The notes beneath the pieces were generated by a model that searched no databases, was not told the DNA's origin, and worked only from the letters and a program-made list of their open reading frames with translations. A stretch of DNA of 64,000 nucleotides. Source: Acidobacteriota bacterium (lineage in GTDB: Bacteria; Acidobacteriota; Terriglobia; Terriglobales; Acidobacteriaceae). Below are positions 42,428 through 51,029 of this stretch, in pieces (within the stretch, counting starts at the first letter, position 1; each line of letters starts with the position of its first letter). The stretch spans positions 310,001-374,000 of the forward strand of contig JACPYL010000012.1 of the NCBI GenBank assembly GCA_016196065.1, given 5' to 3'. The translations under genes and the position numbers were made by a program.

Positions 42428-42458
42428 GCCCCACACATCGCGTACTTTGCAATGTGTG
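42428..42458. repeat. REP-like hairpin, left copy of a 31-base direct repeat
   Basis: Hairpin CCACACAT...ATGTGTGG with an inner GC/GC pair. The same 31 bases occur at 42881-42911. The two copies bracket one small membrane-protein gene. Confidence 0.85.
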
Positions 42459-42559
42459 GGTTGCGCCATCGGAATGCGTCAAGATCATGATTATCGATAT
42501 ATCTATTCGCGTTAGGGATCTACCTGTTTACGTCAACAATCCGGCTTGGTAAAGTCTAG

Positions 42560-42871
42560 TTGACCGACGGCAAGCCGATGACCGATGAAAAGCACGGTCG
42601 GACGTTCGTCCCGCCCAGTGACCCTCCACCGAATCCTCTAAATGTTGACGCAAAGGACCCTCTGCGCGAAATTTACGATGGACGTTGGCAGCAACTTCCA
42701 CTCATTCAAAAAATTGGCGTGACAATAGTATTGGGATTCTGGTTGTTGTTCATCGCGGCCATGGTTTGGGGCGATGGACGAGGTCAATACCTAAACAGGT
42801 TGGCACCATTTGTCCTTGTTGCGTCAGTCTTTGGCGCGTTTATTCTTTTATTCAGAAGACGTGGTCAATGA
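42560..42871 (+). CDS. Small two-TM membrane protein, hypothetical
   Basis: ORF of 103 residues from TTG 42560 (ATG 42578 gives 97 residues). The first 50 residues are polar and proline-rich (FVPPSDPPPNPLNVDAKDPL). Two membrane segments follow (IGVTIVLGFWLLFIAAMVWG and LAPFVLVASVFGAFILLF), with a basic end RRRGQ. No family recognised. Identical 31-base hairpins lie on both sides, at 42428 and 42881. Confidence 0.6.
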   Translation: MTDGKPMTDEKHGRTFVPPSDPPPNPLNVDAKDPLREIYDGRWQQLPLIQKIGVTIVLGFWLLFIAAMVWGDGRGQYLNRLAPFVLVASVFGAFILLFRRRGQ

Positions 42872-42880
42872 GTGCCGGGT

Positions 42881-42911
42881 GCCCCACACATCGCGTACTT
42901 TGCAATGTGTG
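42881..42911. repeat. REP-like hairpin, right copy of a 31-base direct repeat
   Basis: Identical over 31 bases to 42428-42458 and in the same orientation, 10 bases after the stop of the small membrane-protein gene. Confidence 0.85.
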
Positions 42912-42966
42912 AGCAATACGGGGACAGACGGGACGATCCCTCTGATGTCGCCCCCGGTAGGCCTCT

Positions 42967-43482
42967 CTATTTGGATGTCTTCAGAAGTTCATTGATTTTC
43001 TGCCCGAACATCCGCGAACTCTTGGGAGCATTTCCGGTGACAATGTTGCCATCAACCGTGACTCCCGGCCCGGTGTATTCCGCTCCCTGGTTCTCGATGG
43101 TCTTGGCTTCCGTTCCGGCAACCGTGGCCTTCTTGCCGTTGAGGACGCCGGCATTTGCCAGGATTACGGGAGCGAGGCAAATGGCGGCAAGGACTTTACC
43201 TTGTGTCTGGAATTCTCTTGCGATACGAAGCGCATCGGGGTTTGCGAAGTAGATCTTCGATCCGCCTCCGCCGACAAATACAACAGCGTCGAAGTCTGCC
43301 GCGCGCACTGCATCCAGGGAGAGTGTCGCAGTGGCGAAGCCACCCCGGGAACCAGGGCATTTCCCCTTCCTGCTGCTTGCAATTACGGTTTTATGGCCGG
43401 CACCTTCCAGTTCCTCTTTGGTAATGAACAGTTCTTCGTCCCGAAAGCGCTCTGGGGCGATGATCATCACGACTTTAGCCAT
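42967..43482 (-). CDS. DJ-1/PfpI-family protein
   Basis: Glutamine-amidotransferase-like fold of 171 residues. VVMIIAPERFRDEELFITKE with the buried Glu16/Glu17, ASSRKGKCPGSRGG, VFVGGGGSKIYFANP, and the nucleophile elbow LAAICLAPVILANAGVL with Cys102 are typical. Members act as chaperones, glyoxalases or peptidases; which one is not readable. ATG 43482 begins at MAKVVMII; the frame is open to 43587, but that part overlaps the neighbouring gene. It lies 25 bases behind the secreted hypothetical and is likely cotranscribed. Confidence 0.85.
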   Translation of the reverse strand: MAKVVMIIAPERFRDEELFITKEELEGAGHKTVIASSRKGKCPGSRGGFATATLSLDAVRAADFDAVVFVGGGGSKIYFANPDALRIAREFQTQGKVLAAICLAPVILANAGVLNGKKATVAGTEAKTIENQGAEYTGPGVTVDGNIVTGNAPKSSRMFGQKINELLKTSK

Positions 43483-43507
43483 ACGATTCTTATCGAGGGG
43501 CACCCGC

Positions 43508-43963
43508 CTAGTTTGCGCTGCCACTCTTCCGCGCTTCTTCGTCCTGGTACTCAATCTTCCGTCCGCTGCGCGCTTCCAGGGCGGCAAGCGTAACGCGAAG
43601 AATGTCCTTACCGAGCTCCAGAACCGCGGATTGTTGCTTTCCGTTTTCGTCTTTGTAACCGATCGTCAGGTAATGCTTGCGTTTCTTCGTGATAACCCAT
43701 CGGCTGACAACTCCGCCACGTCTGCCAACTTTCTGCCCATACTCCAGGCTCTCGATTCGATCATAGGGAATCTGTAGTTTGTTGTTGCCGGAGTCAAACA
43801 AGAAGACTTTTTCGTCGCTGGTGGATGAAACTCCTTCGGTTTGCTCTTTGATGGAGCTGAGCGTACCTCCGACGTACATCGTCTTTTGGCTGTCCACGCC
43901 TGCCCACAGAGCCTCGAAGCAAAAACACATAATTAGAACAAATAAGAAGGATCGGTTCGTCAT
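43508..43963 (-). CDS. Secreted hypothetical protein
   Basis: Protein of 151 residues with a signal peptide (NRSFLFVLIMCFCFEALWAG). It continues SQKTMYVGGTLSSIKEQTEG, KVFLFDSGNNKLQIPYDRIE and YGQKVGRRGGVVSRWVITKK with HYLTIGYKDENGKQQSAVLE. The mostly beta pattern is common among Acidobacteria secreted hypotheticals. I chose ATG 43963 because it begins the signal peptide; the frame opens at 44131. No function can be given. Confidence 0.65.
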   Translation of the reverse strand: MTNRSFLFVLIMCFCFEALWAGVDSQKTMYVGGTLSSIKEQTEGVSSTSDEKVFLFDSGNNKLQIPYDRIESLEYGQKVGRRGGVVSRWVITKKRKHYLTIGYKDENGKQQSAVLELGKDILRVTLAALEARSGRKIEYQDEEARKSGSAN

Positions 43964-44042
43964 GGTGCCTCTCAAGAATTTGAAGTTTTTGGAAGCAGAA
44001 ATATCTGACAGCCGCGCCCGGAACGTTGCGGCCACGGCTGTT

Positions 44043-44255
44043 TTAAACCGGCAAGGTGACCCTGTATCTGTGGAGGGTGAGCTGACGGAGGGCTTCGTCG
44101 AGTGCGTGTTGCTCCCGGACATCAGCGGCATCCGATCCTAATTCCAAAACCCTGCTGTGGATTACACGGCGAGCGGTCTCGACCAGGCTTTCCAGTTCCG
44201 GTCCTTCCTGCTCGCGCATCGCGGCCTGGTAGGGAATCGTCCAGTCGGTATGCAT
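44043..44255 (-). CDS. Small hypothetical protein
   Basis: ORF of 70 residues. IPYQAAMREQEGPELESLVE, RRVIHSRVLELGSDAADVRE, HALDEALRQLTLHRYRV form an alpha-helical, acidic protein like other short Acidobacteria hypotheticals with the phrase IPYQEALxExDPxKLxxLVE. It ends 79 bases before the next gene starts on the same strand. Likely real but unproved. Confidence 0.5.
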   Translation of the reverse strand: MHTDWTIPYQAAMREQEGPELESLVETARRVIHSRVLELGSDAADVREQHALDEALRQLTLHRYRVTLPV

Positions 44256-44343
44256 ACGTCGCAGTCTAGCCGATGGCAGAAACGGGTGTCAGTGATGCAT
44301 GTGCCACTCGGATGTGATCTCCATTTTCCCCGCCGAATTCATC

Positions 44344-45204
44344 TCAAGTTTCGGCGATCACGCGCAGAGCTCCGCGCTCGACCCTAATCTCCACTGGCGT
44401 CTCGCATACATATTCGCCGTCCGCGTAAATTTCTACCGGCGCCGGTGAATCGACGAAGACACGTTCGGACTGCGAGTATTCGACTTCTTCCAGTTCCAGA
44501 TGCCGCCCGAAATACACCGACGGAAACAGGCTGAGCAGTTTCAATCGATTCAGGGGATTCACCATGCAGAGGTCGAGCTTGCCGTCGTCCATCAGCGCGC
44601 GGGGAGCGACGTGCATTCCGTCTCCGAAGTAGGGTGCATTGGCGAAAGCGGCCAGCAGCAAAGGTCTCGGAGTCTCCGCGGGGATGCCGCCGTTCGCAGT
44701 GATGCGAAGGTGGATCGGCGAAAACTGAAATATCGTGGGGACGAGTCCGAGAACGTAGCCGCCATGGCGGCGTAGCCAGCGCGGCATGCGGTTCGCCTTG
44801 CGGGCGACGGCGGTATCAATCCCGCATCCGGCGACGCAGCAAAAATAGTGTTTCGCCTCTCGGTTGCCCCTTTCGGTAATCGTTCCAAGATCAATCGAGC
44901 GGACGTTCCCCGCTCCCGACTCGAAATTACGCCACGCTCGCAGCGCGTCACGCACGCTGTTCAGATGGAGTGCACGAGCGAAATCATTTCCACTTCCCGC
45001 TGGGACTACCAGCACCGGAAGTTGCAGTCGCACCAGAGCGGGGAGGTGTCGATGAATCGTGCCGTCTCCACCAAAAATGAGGATGGCATCCGCGTTGTTC
45101 GAAGATGCAGGAACGCCCTCGATCCATTCCGTAGAAGAATCATCACGAAACGATCGCAGATTCGCCGAGGATGTGCCCAGCCCGAAAATAACCGCAGCGC
45201 GCAT
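44344..45204 (-). CDS. Diacylglycerol kinase family lipid kinase
   Basis: DagK/YegS-like catalytic protein of 286 residues. The nucleotide-binding part has AILIFGGDGTIHRHLPALVR and VVPAGSGNDFARALHL; the second domain has FANAPYFGDGMHVAPRALMD with DGKLDLCMV and ends PVEIYADGEYVCETPVEIRV. The GGDGT and GSGNDFA loops are intact. It would phosphorylate diacylglycerol or a related lipid at the inner membrane. The N-terminus is shorter than usual (IFGLGTSSANL), so a start slightly upstream cannot be excluded. Confidence 0.87.
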   Translation of the reverse strand: MRAAVIFGLGTSSANLRSFRDDSSTEWIEGVPASSNNADAILIFGGDGTIHRHLPALVRLQLPVLVVPAGSGNDFARALHLNSVRDALRAWRNFESGAGNVRSIDLGTITERGNREAKHYFCCVAGCGIDTAVARKANRMPRWLRRHGGYVLGLVPTIFQFSPIHLRITANGGIPAETPRPLLLAAFANAPYFGDGMHVAPRALMDDGKLDLCMVNPLNRLKLLSLFPSVYFGRHLELEEVEYSQSERVFVDSPAPVEIYADGEYVCETPVEIRVERGALRVIAET

Positions 45205-45342
45205 AAAGAGGTCACAGGTACTGGGCAGGTCACGGAACTGATCAATACTCTGTCCGCGACCGATAAGGGTGTTGCGTCACCCTCTTGTAAAGTTGCGAGG
45301 TAAGTCGCGACGTTCTAGAGTCGCGTCACCCTCTTTGTAAAA

Positions 45343-45418
45343 CTGTCATCCCGAGCGGAGCGAGGGATCTGCAGTTCGCCACCACAATGCAGATCCCTCG
45401 CTTCGCTCGGGATGACAG
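45343..45418. repeat. 31-bp inverted repeat (GTCATCCCGAGC family)
   Basis: Arms 45343-45373 and 45388-45418 match in 30 of 31 positions around a 14-base loop. The left arm begins CTGTCATCCCGAGCGGAGCG. The GTCATCCCGAGC...GGGATC core is a widespread intergenic element in Acidobacteria and other groups. Confidence 0.9.
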
Positions 45419-45433
45419 ACTCTATAAAATCGG

Positions 45434-45467
45434 CCAGAAACCAGAAACCAGAAACCAGAAACCAGAG
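45434..45467. repeat. Tandem CCAGAAA repeat, about five copies
   Basis: Four perfect CCAGAAA units and a partial fifth, directly after the inverted repeat at 45343-45418. Too short in unit for CRISPR. Confidence 0.9.
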
Positions 45468-45506
45468 TCCTAAGACCTGACACCAGACACCTGTTCCAAT
45501 CCCCAC

Positions 45507-47156
45507 CTATTTCGCCAGACACTTCTCCATAAAGTCGACCAGGTCTTTCTTCATCTTCGTATGTTCCGCGCGATCGATGTAGACCATGTGTCCGGCTTCA
45601 TACGTTGCGTAGGACACGCTCTGGCGATACTTGGCGCCCAGGTTGAGGTGGTCCATGGTCCAGTCGGCGGCTGCGAATGGAGTAGCCAGATCGTAGTGGC
45701 CTTCCATGACAAGGATCTTCATGTACGGATTCTTGATCATCGCCGAGCGCAATCCACCAGCGGTGCTGGGGAATCCTTCCGACGCGCTGCCCCATTCCCA
45801 CCGCTGGAACGCGGTTTCATCGGTCGGGAACACGCGATACGGCATGTCAGTCTTGTAGCCCAGTTCGCTGCGGACATAGTGATTGAATACCGAGGTGTAA
45901 GGCGGCATCACGGCCGACCCGGAAGGATCGTAGTAACCGCGCTCTTCCGGATCGCCACTCGTGAATCGTCCATCGAGGCGTCCCACGATCAGTTTCTGGT
46001 CGATCAGCAATTCTTTCATGAACGTGGGAACATCGATGCGCAGATTATTATTTTCGACTATTTCAGGACGCAGTCCGGTGTAGCGTGCCAGTTGGTCCAC
46101 GACTTTCTTGCGTTCTTCTGCTGACATCGCGTCGCTCTTGCCAAGCGCGACCAGATAATCGTTCATCGCCCAGTGGACAACTTCCTGCCGTGTCTTCGTC
46201 ATGTCCTGGGTGAGATCGGCGGCAAGCTTGTGATGGTAGCCGGCGATCGTGCTGAACGTAGGCAGCAACAATACGTAAGGCAGGTCGTTGGATTTGTTCC
46301 ATTCGAGCGTCTGAAAATCGACCGCCAGCGAAAGCAGGGTTACGCCGTTGAAGGAGACCCCGCGATCGGCGAGATAGCCCGCAATGCCCGCGGCGCGCGT
46401 GGTTCCGTAGCTTTCGCCGAGCAGAAACAGTGGGGAATTCCAGCGGTCGTAGCGCGAGAGGTAGAGCCGGATAAATTCTCCGAAGGCCTGCACATCGCCG
46501 CGTACACCGAGAAATTTCTTCGTGAGTTCGGCGGTCGCAGCTCGCGAATAGCCGGTAGCCATCGCGTCGATCATCACGAGATCGCTCCGGTCGAGCAAGG
46601 TGGCAGGATTATCTTCCATGCGATACGGTGCGGCCGGCATGAATCCATTGGATTCGAGCACGACCCGCTTCGGGCCAAGAGCGCCCATGTGCAGCCAGAT
46701 CGACGCCGAGCCCGGTCCGCCATTGAACGCGAACGTCAAAGGGCGCTTGCCCGCGTCCTGGCCATCGACCGTGTAGGCGACGAAAAACATTTCGGCTTCG
46801 ACCTTGCCGTCGCCGCGCTTGATGGGCAGACGCCCGGTGGTCGCCGTGTAGTTGAGTGCTTTTCCGTTTACCGTGATCTGGTGATGCGTGACGATAGGCG
46901 AAATTTCGCTGACGTCGAAGTGTTCGTCCTTGTCGATTGCTTCGCCATCTGATTTCGGCGACTCGGCAGGTTTGGCGCTCTCGGCAGTTTTGTCCGGCGC
47001 TGGCGTCGAAGGCGATGCTTGCTCTTTCTTATCCTTCTTTTCTTTTGCGGCAGGCTTGGCTTTGTCAGCAGCCTTGTCTGGCGACGGCTGATCCTGTTGT
47101 GCAATGCCCGTTGCAGCCATGAACACGCTGATCATCAGCGCGAGAACGATTCGCAT
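45507..47156 (-). CDS. S10-family serine carboxypeptidase
   Basis: Secreted peptidase of 549 residues. The signal peptide is MRIVLALMISVFMAATGIAQ. A Lys/Pro/Ala-rich linker (about 22-75) leads into an alpha/beta-hydrolase domain: FAFNGGPGSASIWLHMGALG (oxyanion region), nucleophile Ser in LLGESYGTTRAAG, Asp in VMEGHYDLATPF, His in YEAGHMVYID. These fit S10 carboxypeptidases, which remove C-terminal residues at low pH and are common in Acidobacteria. ATG 47156 starts the signal peptide; the frame opens at 47231. Confidence 0.9.
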   Translation of the reverse strand: MRIVLALMISVFMAATGIAQQDQPSPDKAADKAKPAAKEKKDKKEQASPSTPAPDKTAESAKPAESPKSDGEAIDKDEHFDVSEISPIVTHHQITVNGKALNYTATTGRLPIKRGDGKVEAEMFFVAYTVDGQDAGKRPLTFAFNGGPGSASIWLHMGALGPKRVVLESNGFMPAAPYRMEDNPATLLDRSDLVMIDAMATGYSRAATAELTKKFLGVRGDVQAFGEFIRLYLSRYDRWNSPLFLLGESYGTTRAAGIAGYLADRGVSFNGVTLLSLAVDFQTLEWNKSNDLPYVLLLPTFSTIAGYHHKLAADLTQDMTKTRQEVVHWAMNDYLVALGKSDAMSAEERKKVVDQLARYTGLRPEIVENNNLRIDVPTFMKELLIDQKLIVGRLDGRFTSGDPEERGYYDPSGSAVMPPYTSVFNHYVRSELGYKTDMPYRVFPTDETAFQRWEWGSASEGFPSTAGGLRSAMIKNPYMKILVMEGHYDLATPFAAADWTMDHLNLGAKYRQSVSYATYEAGHMVYIDRAEHTKMKKDLVDFMEKCLAK

Positions 47157-47271
47157 GAGAATACTCTCCCCTTTGAGGTCACGGGTCCCAGGTCTTGGAA
47201 GTAAAAGGCTCGATGTCCTGAGACCCAACACCTAGGACCTAACACCTGCATTTAGATTCTTGACTTCCTAG

Positions 47272-47296
47272 CTATAGACGCGGCTAGCCGGGTCTG
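47272..47296. repeat. Imperfect GACGCGGC palindrome
   Basis: TATAGACGCGGCTAGCCGGG with TCTGG is a decayed copy of the element at 25973-25996, in the gap between two minus-strand genes. Confidence 0.5.
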
Positions 47297-47300
47297 GTTT

Positions 47301-47963
47301 CTACTTTCCGAGATGCTTATCGAAAAAATCAGCAATCATGTGATCCGCTTCAATCGACTCCGGAAGCTTGAACTGATTCCAGAATGCATGGGGGAGCGCG
47401 TCGAATACGACCAGTTGCGACTCCACGCCGGCGTGCAGAAAGGCACGATGAAAGTTGACCGTCTCGCTCAGGAGAAGATCGCGCTCGCTGGTGAGAAAAA
47501 AAGTCGGCGGCATCCCCTTCAGATCGCCATAGATTGGAGACAGAATCGGATCACGAGGATTCGTCGAACCGAGATAGGGATCGCTTGGATCCCTCTTGTT
47601 CGGTACGCTGAGTGGCCCCGACAACCCCCAGAGCCCGAAGATGGCTGCCGAATCTCCCCACTGGCTCAAATCTCCGCTGCCCGAAAAAATGCCTAATGCA
47701 GCCGGCAGCGGTATGCCTAACTGCTTGAGCCGGGCCGCGACCTCGCCGGTCAGGACCGCGCCTGCCGACGTGCCATACAGCGCGATGTTCCGCGGCTTAT
47801 AAGTCTTGAGCAGTTCCTTGTATACGGCCACGGTGTCGTCGACGGCAGCAGGAAATACGGCGTCCGGCGACAAGCGGTACAACACCGCCACCACTTTTGT
47901 TTTCGTCAGGCTCGCAATCGGAACGGTCTCGGCGACTGATCCCCAATCCGCCTTGCAAGCCAC
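47301..47963 (-). pseudogene. Lipoprotein alpha/beta-hydrolase esterase, C-terminal fragment
   Basis: C-terminal 220 codons of an HSL-type (hormone-sensitive-lipase-like) esterase. It has the nucleophile elbow LYGTSAGAVLTGE with the catalytic Ser, the Asp in LTSERDLLLSE, and the His in ALPHAFWNQF. The first residues ADWGSVAETVPIASLTKTKV continue the block that follows HGGG in this family. It lies in the frame one base away from the N-terminal fragment. Removing one base near 47951 joins HGGG to ADWGSV in frame, so the two are one gene broken by a single inserted base. Confidence 0.85.
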
Positions 47964-48351
47964 CTCCGTGCACGTTGATCAAAACGCGATCCTGCTTCTC
48001 CGCAGGAATACCGGGCGGCGTGATGATGCGGACAGGCACGCCCGCAATTGCTTCCCTGGTGAGCGTGGTTGGATACATCGCCTGCATATCCTTGGCGAGC
48101 GTTTCCTGCCACTTTTCCGCGTGGGCGCGATTGTCGGCGACAGACGTGTTGTCAGGAGCGTCGGATCTCGGCTGGCTCAGCCACTTCTGCGCTTCTGGAC
48201 TGATCGTTCTGGGCACCGGCACGACGCGCGTCACGTGCGCTGTACCTTTTTCATCGATGGTGCTGGAGTCGGTGGTGGGGATGTCGCGCTCCTGGCATCC
48301 GGCAACGGCACACAGAAGCGTGAATGGCACAAACCAGTGGCATCGCGGCAT
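47797..48351 (-). pseudogene. Lipoprotein alpha/beta-hydrolase esterase, N-terminal fragment
   Basis: N-terminal part of the same esterase. A lipoprotein signal peptide (MPRCHWFVPFTLLCAVAGC, lipobox AVAGC) is followed by WQETLAKDMQAMYPTTLTRE, VPVRIITPPGIPAEKQDRVL and the oxyanion-hole motif INVHGGG. The frame then runs into unrelated, basic sequence (GISRRDRSDCEPDENKSGGG) and ends at 47797. ATG 48351 begins the signal peptide. The product alone has no catalytic triad. A sequencing error is possible, since the whole is otherwise well conserved. Confidence 0.83.
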
Positions 48352-48501
48352 AGTGATCTTTCGCTGGCCGAGCATTATACCGTTCGACTACTGGAAAGCG
48401 ACGATACGAATAAGGAGAGTGATTGGCGCGGGGGTCGGATCACCGGACGGTGCCCATTCGCGAAGGAACGAGCACCATCCGGCAACCGTTGATGACGAAA
48501 T

Positions 48502-50754
48502 TTATTGCAGCGCAACTTGTTGCTTCAGGCCCAAGTCCTTCGACGAACCGCCGACCGCGAACGTGTATTGTCCCGAAACTTGCTTCCAGCCGTTGGCCGC
48601 TTCATCGAAGACCTGCAGATATTGCGGATCGATGTCGACCTTCACCTCGCGGCTTTCTCCCGCTTTCAACTGCACGCGTGCCCAGCCCACCAGGCGCTTC
48701 GGTGGTTCCTGTGCGGCGTCTGGGAGCGTGGCATACACCTGGGCGATTTCAAGCCCGTCGCGCTTGCCAGTGTTGGCGAGTGTGAACGTTACCGAGGTCT
48801 TCGCTCCCGGATTCACTTTCAGTCCCGTATAGCGATAGCTCGTGTAGGACAGTCCATGGCCAAAGGGAAACTCGACGGCTTTGTTTTCCGCGTCGTACCA
48901 CTTGTAGCCGACCTTCAAGCCTTCGTCGTAGTGAACCGAGTACTTGGACTGCATGTGAGCTGGGCCATTATCAACTCCGTTGCCTTGGCCCTGGTCCTCG
49001 GCAGGAAGTGGTTCGATCACCGGACGCGGCAGGTCTCGATCACTCTTCGGGAACGTCACTGGCAATTTCCCAGACGGATTGACATCGCCGAATAACACAT
49101 TCGCGACCGCAATGTGTCCACGGCTGCCCGCATACCACGCTTCCAGGATGCCGGCGACTTTGTCGGACCACGGTGCCGTGACCGGGCCGCCCGTTTCCAG
49201 CACAACGATGGTGTGCTTGTTCGCCGCCGCGACTTGCGCGATCAGCGCATCCTGATTGTCGGGAAGTGAGAGCGTGGGAAGGTCCATACCTTCCGACGTC
49301 CACTGGTGAACAAAGACGATTGCGACATCAGAGTTCTTCGCCAGCGCAGCTGCTGCCGCCGGATCCTGTCCGGAGTTGAATTCCACTTTCGCATTCGGCA
49401 ACCGCGACCGCACCGCTTTCAGCGGAGAAGTCGGGAACCAGGTCGGCACCAGCCACTGCGTGGCGCCTTTGCCCGGAGGCATGATCGCGTTGCCTCCCGG
49501 GGGATCGACTTGCGCCGAGCCTCCTCCGGAAATCATCCCCACATCTGAATGCGGCCCAATCACTGCGACGGACTTCATCTTGGCTGCGTTCAAAGGCAGC
49601 ACACCGTCATTCTTCAACAGCACGATGCTTTGTTCTTCCAGGTTCTGCGCAATCGCCAGCCCGCCTTCAACGTCGACGACACTCTTCTGTACTGGATCGT
49701 CGATGATCCCCGAAGCGAACTCCGAACGCAGCACGCGTCGCGCATGATCGTCGATCTCCGACATCGGCACGCGTCCCGCTTCGACTGCCTCTTTCAACTT
49801 GGGGCCGAGGAAATCTCCCATCGGCTGTTCCTGATCCAGTCCCGCTGCCGAAGCCTTCTCGGTGCTGTGCGTACCGCTCCAGTCGGAAAGCACGAAGCCT
49901 TTGAAGCCCCAGTCTTTTTTCAGGACGTCGGTGAGCAGGTAATGGTTCTCGCAGGCATAGTCGCCGTTCACGCGGTTGTAGGAGCACATCACCGCGGCCG
50001 CTTCCGAGATCTGCAATCCAATTTTGAATGCCAGCAGATCTGTTTCCTGCATGGCGCGCTTGGAGATGATCACGTTGACGATGTTGCGCCCGGTTTCCTG
50101 ATCGTTGAGCGCATAGTGCTTCATGTCTCCGACTACGTGCGCTGACTGAGTGCCCTTGGCAAGATTTCCGACCATGGTTCCAGCCAGGATGGGATCTTCA
50201 CCCATGTATTCGAAATTGCGTCCGTTGCGCGGCTCGCGCGTCAGACACACGCCGCCGCCGAGAGACATGTTGAAGCCCTGTGCGCGCAGTTCGCGCCCGA
50301 TCAAGGCTCCGTATTCATGCGCGGCTGCCGGATTCCAGCTGGCAGCGAGGCCAAGCGTGGAAGGCAATGCCGTCGAGTACCGGCCATTCTCTCCGCTGCT
50401 GCGCACGCCGTAAGCCGCGTCAGAAATTACCAGGCCGGGAATACCGAGACGCTCGACACCTTGCACGTATCCCGCCCCGCCGTTCGTAAGGTGGGTGAGC
50501 GGCATCTGCCATATGTCGGCATGCGCCATCCCGTTGCCGTGGAGCAGATTAATTTTTTCGTCCAAAGTCATCTGTTTCAGAACCATCTCGGCGCGGACAT
50601 CCGGCGAGAGGCTCGAATCCATCCACGGCCGCGGCTGTGCGGCATCGGCTGGAGGCAATGCAGTCTTAGGAACGAACACGGAGGTCTGTCCGACCGCAGC
50701 CGGGATCAGGCCCAGGATGAGTAGCAGAGTACGCACAACATGCGAAATTTTCAT
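48502..50754 (-). CDS. bglX: Glycoside hydrolase family 3, beta-glucosidase-like
   Basis: Secreted enzyme of 750 residues with signal peptide (HVVRTLLLILGLIPAAVGQ). GH3 N-terminal barrel: MSLGGGVCLTREPRNGRNFE, YMGEDPILAGTMVGN, AVMCSYNRVNG, and the nucleophile Asp in GFVLSDWSGTHSTEKASAAG. Then the GH3 C-terminal domain (SIVLLKNDGVLPLNAAKMKS, VAVIGPHSDVGMISGGGSAQ) and a fibronectin III-like end (VEFPFGHGLSYTSYRYTGLK). It probably cleaves beta-glucosides or xylosides in the periplasm. The gene stands alone. Confidence 0.9.
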   Translation of the reverse strand: MKISHVVRTLLLILGLIPAAVGQTSVFVPKTALPPADAAQPRPWMDSSLSPDVRAEMVLKQMTLDEKINLLHGNGMAHADIWQMPLTHLTNGGAGYVQGVERLGIPGLVISDAAYGVRSSGENGRYSTALPSTLGLAASWNPAAAHEYGALIGRELRAQGFNMSLGGGVCLTREPRNGRNFEYMGEDPILAGTMVGNLAKGTQSAHVVGDMKHYALNDQETGRNIVNVIISKRAMQETDLLAFKIGLQISEAAAVMCSYNRVNGDYACENHYLLTDVLKKDWGFKGFVLSDWSGTHSTEKASAAGLDQEQPMGDFLGPKLKEAVEAGRVPMSEIDDHARRVLRSEFASGIIDDPVQKSVVDVEGGLAIAQNLEEQSIVLLKNDGVLPLNAAKMKSVAVIGPHSDVGMISGGGSAQVDPPGGNAIMPPGKGATQWLVPTWFPTSPLKAVRSRLPNAKVEFNSGQDPAAAAALAKNSDVAIVFVHQWTSEGMDLPTLSLPDNQDALIAQVAAANKHTIVVLETGGPVTAPWSDKVAGILEAWYAGSRGHIAVANVLFGDVNPSGKLPVTFPKSDRDLPRPVIEPLPAEDQGQGNGVDNGPAHMQSKYSVHYDEGLKVGYKWYDAENKAVEFPFGHGLSYTSYRYTGLKVNPGAKTSVTFTLANTGKRDGLEIAQVYATLPDAAQEPPKRLVGWARVQLKAGESREVKVDIDPQYLQVFDEAANGWKQVSGQYTFAVGGSSKDLGLKQQVALQ

Positions 50755-51029
50755 GAGAGTAGGAGGCCCCGCCTCAACTTAGAAAATCGTTTATCTTCTG
50801 GACGAAATACATGCTATCAGGGTTCCGGGGACGCCGTAAATCGGATTACTCGGGGTGGGCTGGCCGCCTCGGCGCGCACGCGGCAGGCAGGGAGAATCCA
50901 TCGTTGCTATCCGTCCGAAGTCGTCCCCTTCCGTAGTGAGGGTCTGAGCAGTGCAACAAGAAGAATTCCCCCTGAAATAGTTAAGGCGATATTCTAGGCG
51001 TGCTTCAACTCGACAGGGGAGAACCCACG
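50755..51029. other. Intergenic region between divergent bglX and the D-amino-acid enzyme
   Basis: 275 bases without a gene; it must hold both promoters. I see no clear operator or repeat. Confidence 0.4.

Larger units (their letters stand above)
45205..45506. other. Intergenic repeat-rich region
   Basis: 302 bases without a gene, between the lipid kinase and the S10 peptidase. It holds the long inverted repeat at 45343-45418 and a seven-base tandem at 45434-45467. No promoter could be placed with confidence. Confidence 0.5.

Noticed and set aside
45343-45467. Possible CRISPR array
   Set aside because: One inverted repeat followed by seven-base tandem units; no evenly spaced repeats with spacers and no cas genes.
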